A stretch of 64,000 nucleotides of DNA, from NCBI GenBank assembly GCA_963832445.1, contig CAWHUM010000010.1, positions 682,001-746,000 on the forward strand, read 5' to 3'. This document shows positions 56,938-64,000 of this stretch, piece after piece. Positions within the stretch are counted from its first letter, which is position 1, and every line of letters begins with the position of its first letter. Position numbers and translations under genes: made by a program. Below the pieces are notes generated by a model that worked only from the letters and a program-made list of their open reading frames with translations, ran no database searches and had not been told where the DNA came from. The stretch is from AWTP1-13 sp963832445. GTDB lineage: Bacteria; Pseudomonadota; Alphaproteobacteria; Rhizobiales; Hyphomicrobiaceae.

Positions 56938-56998
56938 TGTGATGATCAAGAAGTCCGCTACATCGCGCTAGGCTAGGTTCGTGAGCGGCCTTCAGATC

Positions 56999-57043
56999 GC
57001 GAAATTCGTGACCGCGTTCGCCGCCCAGTGAGACGAATTTCGC
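56999..57043. repeat. inverted repeat GCGAAATTCGT / ACGAATTTCGC
   Basis: Two exact 11-bp arms (56999-57009 and 57033-57043) face each other across 23 nt in the gap after the TPR gene. No T-tract follows. It could be a pair of operators or a hairpin; no function assigned. Confidence 0.5.
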
Positions 57044-57080
57044 AATCAAGGCACTAGGCGGCCGGTTCAGCTCGGCAATC

Positions 57081-57114
57081 AAAAAGAAACGGCCGGAGCG
57101 CAGGCTCCGGCCGT
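57081..57114 (-). terminator. rho-independent terminator
   Basis: A perfect 11-bp stem ACGGCCGGAGC / GCTCCGGCCGT with a 4-nt loop (57089-57114), followed on the minus strand by TTTCTTTTT. It ends the gene at 57160-57435 about 45 nt past its stop. Confidence 0.88.
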
Positions 57115-57159
57115 TACCTTGGGTAAGATCGAAGAAACGATTCGCTTCTGCCGATCAAT

Positions 57160-57435
57160 TTACTTGGACAGGCACTTGCCCTTCTTCCAGTACATGCCGG
57201 TTCCGCAACGGCCGGGGCCCTTGCTGCCCGCCTTCTTGCCTTTGGCCTTGGCCTTCTTCTTGGCTTTTGCCTTGCCCTTGGCTTTGGCCTTCGCCTTGAC
57301 CGTGTAAGTCAGATTCTCGGTCCCGGGCTGAGCGCCAGGGCCGAAGCTCGACGCCGCCTGTACGCCCTGGACGGGCGAGAAGGCGATGGCGATCGCCACC
57401 GCCAGGATGGCAATAAGGGTCTTTCTGATCTGCAT
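57160..57435 (-). CDS. exported Lys/Ala-repeat protein with C-terminal GT-W-GKC motif
   Basis: 91 residues. Signal peptide (ILAVAIAIAFSPVQGVQAA), a strongly basic KAKAKGKAKAKKKAKAKGKK run (about 47-67), and a C-terminus RCGTGMYWKKGKCLSK. The last part matches the motif in the protein at 55664 with domain order reversed. Clean terminator downstream. Confidence 0.75.
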   Translation of the reverse strand: MQIRKTLIAILAVAIAIAFSPVQGVQAASSFGPGAQPGTENLTYTVKAKAKAKGKAKAKKKAKAKGKKAGSKGPGRCGTGMYWKKGKCLSK

Positions 57436-57751
57436 TTCGGAGTACCTCCCGATTTCAGCTAGCGTTACCGCAGATGCACGACAGCAGGCGACCAGCAGCC
57501 CCCCTGCCCGTGCGCGACACCGCACCACCTCACCCTAAGAAGCCGTAGATGAACGGCACATGACTAAGGTCTGGTTGGAAGGCGTTCGTGGCAGATTGGC
57601 CACGTTCGTTAACCATCATCCAGGGGAACGATATTTCTGCTTCTTGGCGAACCGCAGTACAGAACTGCAACGCTCTCCGTGTACCCTCGGTTGCACCCCT
57701 GGAGCGGCATCTCTATGAGTGCCTTTGCGCCGCGAAACGGACGACAGCCCA
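57436..57751. other. divergent intergenic region upstream of aroC
   Basis: Promoter region between the Lys/Ala-repeat gene and aroC. No gene, RNA or clear operator recognised. Confidence 0.3.
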
Positions 57752-58846
57752 ATGTCACACAACACTTTCGGCCATCTGTTTCGGGTCACTACCTGGGGTG
57801 AGAGCCACGGGCCCGCGATCGGCTGCGTGGTGGACGGCTGCCCGCCAGGCATCCCGCTGACGAACGAGGATATTCAGGTTTTTCTCGACAAGCGCCGGCC
57901 CGCCCAGTCGCGCTTCACGACCCAGCGTCGCGAGCCCGATACGGTGCGCATACTGTCCGGCGTGTTCACCGACGACGCAGGCAAGCAGGTCACCACGGGA
58001 ACGCCGATCTCGCTGCTGATCGACAATGTCGATCAGCGCGGCAAGGACTACGACGACATCAAGGACAAGTTTCGCCCGGGTCATGCCGACCTGACCTACT
58101 GGGAGAAGTACGGCATTCGCGACTATCGCGGCGGTGGCCGGTCGAGCGCCCGCGAGACGGCCATGCGGGTTGCGGCCGGCGCGATTGCCCGCAAGGTTCT
58201 CGAGGGTGTGACGATCCGCGGCGCTCTCGTGCAAATCGGCACCCATCCAATTCACCGCACCCGCTGGTCGTGGGAGGAAGTCGACCGCAATCCCTTCTTC
58301 TCGCCTGATCCAGGCATCGTGGAAACGTGGTCCAACTATCTCGACGGCGTGCGCAAGGCCGGCTCGTCGGTCGGTGCGCTGATCGAGGTCGTGGCCGAAG
58401 GTGTGCCGGCGGGCTGGGGTGCCCCCATCTACGGCAAGCTCGACCAGGACCTGGCGGCGGCGATGATGAGCATCAACGCCGTCAAGGGCGTCGAGATCGG
58501 CGACGGCATGGCGGTGGCAGGGCTCACCGGCGAGGAGAACGCCGACGAGATCCGCATGGGCAACGACGGTCGGCCGCATTTTCTGTCCAACCACGCCGGC
58601 GGCATCCTGGGCGGCATTTCGTCTGGGCAACCCATCGTGTGCCGTTTCGCGGTGAAGCCGACGTCGTCGATCCTCGCGCCCCGGCGCACCATCGACCGGT
58701 TCGGCAACGAGACCGAGATCTCCACCAAGGGCCGGCACGACCCGTGTGTCGGCATTCGTGCCGTGCCGGTGGGCGAGGCCATGATGGCGATCGTGCTTGC
58801 CGATCATTTCTTGCGCCATCGCGGACAGATGGGCACTGGTACCTGA
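57752..58846 (+). CDS. aroC: chorismate synthase
   Basis: 364 residues, normal length. It converts EPSP to chorismate with reduced FMN, the last shikimate-pathway step. All three signatures are present: GESHGPAIGCVVDGCPPG (16-33), GRSSARETAMRVAAGAIAR, and RHDPCVGIRAVPVGEAM near the end. ATG at 57752 is the conserved start. It is a lone aro gene here. Confidence 0.96.
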   Translation: MSHNTFGHLFRVTTWGESHGPAIGCVVDGCPPGIPLTNEDIQVFLDKRRPAQSRFTTQRREPDTVRILSGVFTDDAGKQVTTGTPISLLIDNVDQRGKDYDDIKDKFRPGHADLTYWEKYGIRDYRGGGRSSARETAMRVAAGAIARKVLEGVTIRGALVQIGTHPIHRTRWSWEEVDRNPFFSPDPGIVETWSNYLDGVRKAGSSVGALIEVVAEGVPAGWGAPIYGKLDQDLAAAMMSINAVKGVEIGDGMAVAGLTGEENADEIRMGNDGRPHFLSNHAGGILGGISSGQPIVCRFAVKPTSSILAPRRTIDRFGNETEISTKGRHDPCVGIRAVPVGEAMMAIVLADHFLRHRGQMGTGT

Positions 58847-58954
58847 TCTGCGGCATGCGCGTGTCGATTGCTAAGGCGACCCTTGTTAGGCCTCGCCCGG
58901 CGCTGCATGATCCTCCATCCGAGCGTGAACACTGATCTCGTGAAGGAGCCACGA

Positions 58955-59672
58955 ATGGCCGGCAAGGCGGACGTGCAGGCGCTGCTGTTCGATGTGTTCG
59001 GCACCGTGGTCGACTGGCGCATCGAGCATCATCGAGGAGCTGACCCGCTTCGGCGCCGACAAGGGCATCACCGCCGACTGGGCCCAGTTCACCGACGACT
59101 GGCGCGGCCTCTACCAGCCGGCCATGGAGGAGGTGCGCTCCGGCCGGCGCGCCTGGACCATCCTCGATGTCCTCCACCGCGAAAGCCTCGAGACGCTGCT
59201 CGCCAAATACAAGATCAGCGGCCTCAGCGAGGCAGACAAGGACCACATCAACCGCGTCTGGCATCGCCTGAAGCCATGGACCGACGTCGTGGACGGGCTG
59301 ACGCGGCTCAAGCAGCGCTACATCATCGGCACGCTGTCCAACGGCAACGTCGGCCTGCTGACGCGCATGGCCAAGCACGCTGGCCTGCCGTGGGACGTGG
59401 TGCTCGGCGCCGAGACGGCGCGCGCCTACAAGCCGTTGCCGCAGGCCTATCTCGCCAGCGCGGCGCTGCTCAATCTGGAGCCCGGGCAGGTCATGCTGGT
59501 GGCGGCCCACAACAACGATCTCTCCGCCGCGGCTGCGGTTGGCCTGCGCACCGCCTTCGTCGCCCGCCCCACGGAGCACGGCCCGCATCAGAAAGCCGAC
59601 TTCAAGGCCGAGCGAGATTGGGACGTGGTGACGGACAGCTTCGGCGGCTTGGCCTCCGCGATGGGCTGCTGA
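58955..59672 (+). pseudogene. HAD family haloacid dehalogenase type II, frameshifted
   Basis: About 238 residues when one base is removed near 59022-59026. The first frame has the nucleophile motif ALLFDVFGTVVDWR (DxFGT). The second frame resumes SSIIEELTRFGADKG and includes TLSNGNVGLLTRMAKHAG and the ETARAYKPLPQAYLA motif, then VAAHNNDLSAAAAVGLRT. These are type II haloacid dehalogenase blocks, which hydrolyse 2-haloacids. Ends 11 nt before the VOC gene, probably one operon. Confidence 0.82.
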
Positions 59673-59683
59673 CGGAGAAACAC

Positions 59684-60154
59684 ATGGCGCAACAGAAACA
59701 CCCGTTGGCCGATCTGATCGTCCGCCAGCACCACACGGCGGTGAGCTGCCGCGACTGGGACACGATGAAGGCCTTCTTCGTCGATCTCCTCGGCTTCAAG
59801 GTGCTGGGCGAGATGGAGAGGCGCGACGAGGAAAAGCTCGCAATCGTCACGGGCCTACCTGCCGGCGCCGCCTGCCGCTGGGCCATGCTGGAGCTTGCCG
59901 GCTACCACATAGAGCTCTTCAAGTGGCTGAGCCCCGAGGGCAAGCCGATCCCGATCCGCCAGTGCGACCTCGGCCTCACCCACATCTGCTTCCAGGTCGA
60001 GGACGCCGAGGAGGTGCGCCGGCGCATGATCGCGGCGGGCTACGAGCCGCTGTCGGAGGTGCTGAGCCTGCGCGGCGGCCGCGCCAAGCCGTTCTACTGC
60101 CGCGGCCCCGAGGGCATCATCGTCGAGTTCATCGAGTATCCGTTCGGATCCTGA
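59684..60154 (+). CDS. VOC family (glyoxalase/bleomycin resistance) protein
   Basis: 156 residues, one vicinal-oxygen-chelate domain formed by two beta-alpha-beta-beta-beta units. Candidate metal ligands: RQHHTAVSCRDWD, LAGYHIELFKW, LGLTHICFQVED and GIIVEFIEYP. Substrate unknown. Directly after the HAD gene. Confidence 0.82.
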   Translation: MAQQKHPLADLIVRQHHTAVSCRDWDTMKAFFVDLLGFKVLGEMERRDEEKLAIVTGLPAGAACRWAMLELAGYHIELFKWLSPEGKPIPIRQCDLGLTHICFQVEDAEEVRRRMIAAGYEPLSEVLSLRGGRAKPFYCRGPEGIIVEFIEYPFGS

Positions 60155-60555
60155 TTGAGCACACCTTTGGCCTCGCCGGCCTTTGGCCTCGAGGTTGAGA
60201 AGTAGAGAGTAGGAGGAGCAGGGCGCCCTGCGCCTTGTCGACCCAAGAGTTGCGCGTTGCACAGGCGCTCCGAGCGCCCTGCTCTGCCAACATCCGGGCC
60301 CCTACATGGCGATCCGTGGGGTCTCACGGCCGACCCGCAGAGGCTTGCGGACTGCGGCCCCCGGCTCCTAGTTCTGAGACGCGGCCTCTAGGTGACGCGC
60401 GTCCCATCTCCGGGGGTGAAACGCACATAGGTGCGCTCACCGCGTTTGTCATCCCTCCGTAGGCAACATTAAATTTGCCGAATCCCTATCCCCGCCCGCC
60501 AAACCTGTGGATCTGCATGCGCGCCTTGCTGCGTTCGCTCCCTCAGCGTTGCGCT
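60155..60555. other. intergenic region
   Basis: About 400 bp without a gene. It holds a short near-tandem duplication (CTTTGGCCTCG at about 60164 and 60181) and no feature I can name. Confidence 0.3.
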
Positions 60556-61593
60556 TCAGCGCTTCACGCGCACCATCACTTTTGACAGGAACGGCGTGCT
60601 GGTCATATCGGCCTCGAGGCCGGCCGTGCTGAACATACCGTCAAGATCGTCGGTGGCGTAGTGGCGGTAATAGGGCTCGTGGAAACGGTGCGGGAAGGCC
60701 TCGAGCAGCCCGTCCCAGCCCGGCTTGTCGCCCATCTGCAGGCTGTCGATGAACACGAACAAGCCGCCGGGCCTGAGCACGCGCGCGATCTCGGCAGTTA
60801 CCTGCCGACGCACGTCCGGCGGCAGCTCGTGGTAGAGGAAGATACACGTGATGATATCGACGCTGGCGTCGGCGAGCGGCATCTTTTCGGCCGGCGCCTC
60901 GATCAGCTCGGCGGCGCGCAGGCCGCGGAGCTGGCGGGCCGCCTCATCGAGATAGGGCCGCGACAGGTCCACTCCCTTGAGCGTCATGGCAGGATAGGCA
61001 AGGCGCACCTGGCGCAGGAAGCGGCCCGTGCCGCACGCCACGTCGATGAGCGTCACCTTGCGCTGGTCGCGCCCGCGCATGTGCTCGGCGATGGGAGCCA
61101 GCGCGCTGCGGCGCATGGGGCCGGCCGCACCCATGAACAGCGACTCCACCTGCACGTCGTAGAGCCGCGCCGATTCTTCCGTGAGATAGCCGCCGGTCTG
61201 AAAGTGGAAGTCCTGCGCATAGTAGTCCGGCACGCTTGCCGCAGCAGGCTCGGCCTTGACGGTGGTGGCATCCTTGTCCGCGCGCCGGGCGTAGGCCATG
61301 GGTAGGTCGGCGAACATCTGCCGCACGCGCGCCAGATGACCGAGCGGGGAGGCCGCGTCGTCCTCCATCGGCGGATATAACCCGTCGCGCACCGCCAGCG
61401 CATCGCTCATCAGAAGTTGTGCCTGGTCGGCCAGCAGCTCGCGCAGCGAAGGCACCGGCCGGCTCGGCTTGTAGCGCGGCGTCGAGCCCAGCTGGGCGCT
61501 GCGCCAGTCGAGCGCGCGGTTGAGCGCGAAATACCAGCCGAACCGCAGCGACTGTCCCGCGAGCTGCGTGGCCATTCCGAGATTGTTCGCCAT
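60556..61593 (-). CDS. class I SAM-dependent methyltransferase
   Basis: 345 residues. The C-terminal half is a Rossmann-type methyltransferase: motif I LIDVACGTGRFLRQV, then GVDLSRPYLDEA, IITCIFLYHELPPDV and VLRPGGLFVFIDSLQ. The N-terminal 150 residues (with LFMGAAGPMRRSAL) are family-specific. Acceptor unknown. Divergent from the PNPOx-like gene. Confidence 0.85.
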   Translation of the reverse strand: MANNLGMATQLAGQSLRFGWYFALNRALDWRSAQLGSTPRYKPSRPVPSLRELLADQAQLLMSDALAVRDGLYPPMEDDAASPLGHLARVRQMFADLPMAYARRADKDATTVKAEPAAASVPDYYAQDFHFQTGGYLTEESARLYDVQVESLFMGAAGPMRRSALAPIAEHMRGRDQRKVTLIDVACGTGRFLRQVRLAYPAMTLKGVDLSRPYLDEAARQLRGLRAAELIEAPAEKMPLADASVDIITCIFLYHELPPDVRRQVTAEIARVLRPGGLFVFIDSLQMGDKPGWDGLLEAFPHRFHEPYYRHYATDDLDGMFSTAGLEADMTSTPFLSKVMVRVKR

Positions 61594-61744
61594 CCGGGCC
61601 TGCCTTGCCTGCGATGTCTGTGCCTACTCACGCCACGATCACGCAGTCTTGCAAATTACTCAACGCCCTGAACAGAAATTGTCATGCACTCTACTGTCGC
61701 ACCGCGCCTACATCCTGTTGATCCCTTGGCTTTGGAAGCTCGCC

Positions 61745-62359
61745 ATGACCCGCCCCTCCAGCGACGTCGCCTTCACGCCCGCCGTCAAAGCCATCCAGGA
61801 GAAACGCGGCTCGCGCAGGCACTATGCCAGGGCCGAGGAGCGGGGCGGCTGGCGCACCACCGTCACCCCCGATCTGGCCCAATTCCTGGCCGAGGCCCGC
61901 TCGTTCTATCTGGCCACCGCCAGTGCCGACGGCCAGCCCTACATCCAGCATCGCGGCGGCCCGCCGGGGTTCCTGCGCGTCATCGACGAGCGCACGCTGG
62001 GCTTTGCGGACTTCAAGGGCAACCGCCAGTACATCACCACCGGCAACCTCGCCGAGAACCCCAAGGCCTACATCTTCGTGATGGACTACGCCCAGCGCCG
62101 GCGTGTGAAGCTGTGGGGCCGCGCACGCGTCGTCGAGGACGATGAGGCGCTGCTCGCCCGCCTCTGGCCCGAGGGCTACAAGGCCCGCCCGGAGCAGGCG
62201 ATCCTGTTCGAGATCGAAGCCTGGGACACCAACTGCCCGCAGCACATCCCGCAGATGTTCCACGCCGAGGACGTGGCGCACACGCTCACGCAGTTGCAGG
62301 CCCGCATCCGCGAGCTGGAGGCCGAGGTGGCCGCCCTCAGGGGCGATGCCTCGGTCTGA
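61745..62359 (+). CDS. pyridoxamine 5'-phosphate oxidase family protein
   Basis: 204 residues. FLATASADGQPYIQHRGGPPG-type core (here SFYLATASADGQPYIQ), ERTLGFADFKGNRQYITTGNL and RVKLWGRARVV fit the FMN-binding split-barrel of PNPOx-like proteins; the C-terminus is a coiled coil (LTQLQARIRELEAEVAALRG). A general flavin reductase or stress protein, not PdxH itself. ATG at 61745. Confidence 0.85.
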   Translation: MTRPSSDVAFTPAVKAIQEKRGSRRHYARAEERGGWRTTVTPDLAQFLAEARSFYLATASADGQPYIQHRGGPPGFLRVIDERTLGFADFKGNRQYITTGNLAENPKAYIFVMDYAQRRRVKLWGRARVVEDDEALLARLWPEGYKARPEQAILFEIEAWDTNCPQHIPQMFHAEDVAHTLTQLQARIRELEAEVAALRGDASV

Positions 62360-62476
62360 GCCGGGCCCGCATGGGTGGGGTCCAGGCGACCACTGTACTG
62401 TCCGCACCTTGCTCGTCTCGGTAGGCGGCGACCACAGCAAGCGAATCCGTCACTGCCGGGCGGTTGCTCGCGACAG

Positions 62477-64000
62477 TTACACCCGGACCCAAATGGCGAC
62501 CGGTGCCGATCCATTTGTCGGGAATATCCAGCCGGCAGCGGACACCCTCGGATCGTACGTGAGATTGACTGCGCCGCCGAGCTCATAGGGGATGAGCTCG
62601 GTGATGACAGTGGTGCCATAGCCCGGTCTCTTTGGGGTCTCACTGTCGGGCCCCCACTTTCCACCCAATCGACCGCGAGCCGGCCAGTCCCGTGCCCGTT
62701 TGGTGAACGATACCAGTGGACCGATACTCGCCCCCGCCGCGAGGAAAGAGCGCCGTATTTTGCCGCGTTCGTCGTCAGCTCATGGAAGACCAGCGCTATC
62801 GTCTGGCCGGCTTCCGCGCTGAGCAGCACATCGGGACCTCTGATGCCGGTGTTGCCGTTCGAGGCATATGGCGCCAGCTCGCGACGGAGCAGGTCCGCCA
62901 ACGGGATGCCCAGCCACCTGCGGCCGCTCAGGAGCTCGTGCGTGGACGCCATCGATCGAATGCGACCGTCGAGGGCAGCCACGAAGTGAGACATCGAGCT
63001 GCTCGAATCCATGGTGTGGGCAGCGACCGTGCTGACGGTTGCGAGCACATTCTTGACGCGATGGTCGAGCTCGGCGAGCAGCGTCCCCTGATGCTCCTCT
63101 GCCCGCTTGCGCTCCGTGACATCGATATCGACGCCCACGACCCGCTTCGGACGGCCATCGCCGTGGTAGGAAACGAAGATGCGCGCATCGATCCACCGAA
63201 CCTCGCCACCCGGGCGAACAACACGATAATCCACGCCGTACTCGTCCGACCGCTCTCGGAAAACGAGCCGGCGAAGCTTTTCCAGCCGCGCCACATCCTC
63301 ATGGTGCACACCGGCTATCCACTCCTTGCGTGCGACCTCGGTCGTGCCATCGGGGAAGCCATGGATGGCCGCATAGCCCGCAGATACCTGCATCCTCTCC
63401 GTATCGACGTCGTAGGCGAAGCTGCCGACCAGCGCGGCCTGCTCGGCAAGCGCGAGTTGCAAGGTGCGCTCGGCCAGCGCCAACTCGGCTGTCTTGCGCT
63501 CGGTGATGTTTCGCGTCAGCCCTTTGATCCGCAGCAGTCTGCCTGCGGCGTCGAATTCGCCCTCTGCCGTCTCCTCCAGCCAAACCTGCCGGCCGTCAGG
63601 TCCGCAAAACCGGAAGCTCAAAGCATAGGATGCGTTGTCGGGGCGAAGCTCATGAATATGGGCTTTGAAGCGCTCGCGGTCGTCGGGGTGGACCCGACTG
63701 AGGAACTCATTGCAGTGCGAACAGCCAACCGAGTGTCCCTCGTCTCCGAGAATGCGACGCGCGTTGTCGCTGCGTCGTGACTGGCCCGTTCGAGCATCCC
63801 ACTCGAAGGCGATCACCTGGCCGGCAGCCAATGCATCCGCCAGCCGGGCTTCACTTTCCTTGAGGACAGCCTCCGTTCGCTTGCGCTCGGTGACATCGAT
63901 GTTGGCGCCGACGGCCCGCCGTGCGCTACCATCGCGGTTGTAGGATGTGCGACTGCGCAACTCGATCCACCGCAACTCGCCATTGGGCTGGACAACGCGA
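62477..64000 (-). CDS. PAS-domain HWE-family histidine kinase, 5' cut, frameshifted
   Basis: The frame enters from the right edge inside a PAS/PAC unit (VVQPNGELRWIELRSRTSYN) and continues through two more PAS domains, each ending VTERK or ITERK. The kinase domain follows: LLAELDHRVKNVLATVSTV with the phospho-accepting His, FHELTTNAAKYGAL N-box and AVDWVESGG, the HWE signature set. A base is missing at the G4 run 62634-62637; the C-terminus PKRPGYGTTVITELIPYEL is in the next frame, and a second indel near 62548 is likely. A cytoplasmic sensor kinase; partner not in view. Confidence 0.85.

Noticed and set aside
57089..57114. Terminator for the TPR gene (plus strand)
   Set aside because: The T-tract follows the stem only on the minus strand, so it serves the gene at 57160-57435.

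Overview
The window is a GC-rich chromosomal segment that reads as an alphaproteobacterium of the Hyphomicrobiales (Rhizobiales). The evidence is an Aap-type amino-acid ABC transporter, CpaC/CpaD pilus genes, a SigF/NrsF sigma/anti-sigma pair with a Caulobacter-style SigF promoter motif, an HWE histidine kinase, a DUF1127 protein, a GcrA-type zinc motif, a GTTC-N7-GTTC LexA-type box and palindromic intergenic repeats. No rRNA, tRNA, CRISPR array, prophage or insertion sequence was recognised. The lineage is inferred from gene content, not from a marker gene.

Layout. 0-5.5 kb: a truncated gene at the left edge, a zinc-ribbon protein of unknown role, repeat copies, an SH3b/M15 exported peptidase, a GFA protein and a frameshifted BenE transporter. 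5.5-12.7 kb: a small lipoprotein, DUF2848, a toxin-antitoxin pair, glutaryl-CoA dehydrogenase, a purine phosphoribosyltransferase, an LLM oxidoreductase, RidA, and a LysR regulator divergent from a broken TctC-type binding protein. 12.7-18.2 kb: a DUF1127-DUF1624 operon and a Crp-type regulator with two GTGA-N6-TCAC sites nearby, then small exported proteins and a TPR lipoprotein. 18.3-25.5 kb: a GH18-NodB-GT2 exopolysaccharide protein and a remnant Tad pilus locus (CpaC, CpaD, TadG fragment). 25.5-33.9 kb: a BT1-family transporter, a RimK-Rpe in-frame fusion, an NhaD-type antiporter, a DUF2130 gene and a GcrA-like mini-protein sharing a LexA-type box, and an LhgO-like oxidase. 33.9-38.3 kb: the amino-acid ABC transporter in the order P-J-Q-M. 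38.4-40.1 kb: sigF-nrsF and an MXKDX-repeat protein, with two matched SigF-type promoters. 40.1-46.3 kb: PilZ, divergent EmrB/MarR-EmrA efflux genes, a polysaccharide deacetylase and a GMC oxidoreductase. 46.5-57.5 kb: many small exported proteins, an orphan ParA, GNAT, DCC, a serine hydrolase, a zinc-independent MDR reductase, a histidine phosphatase and TPR proteins. 57.7-64 kb: chorismate synthase, a broken HAD dehalogenase, VOC, a methyltransferase, a PNPOx-like protein and a partial PAS/HWE kinase running off the right edge.

Quality caveat: about nine genes carry one-base indels, mostly at short homopolymers, while the protein similarity continues in the next frame. Most look like sequencing errors rather than gene decay, and I mark them as frameshifted.

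The points most worth follow-up are the paired SigF-type promoters flanking sigF-nrsF (one faces the amino-acid transporter), the Crp regulator whose recognition helix matches the GTGA-type sites beside it, the LexA-type box at the DUF2130/GcrA-like divergent region, the three-enzyme exopolysaccharide protein, and repeats that supply stop codons or linkers to unrelated genes.
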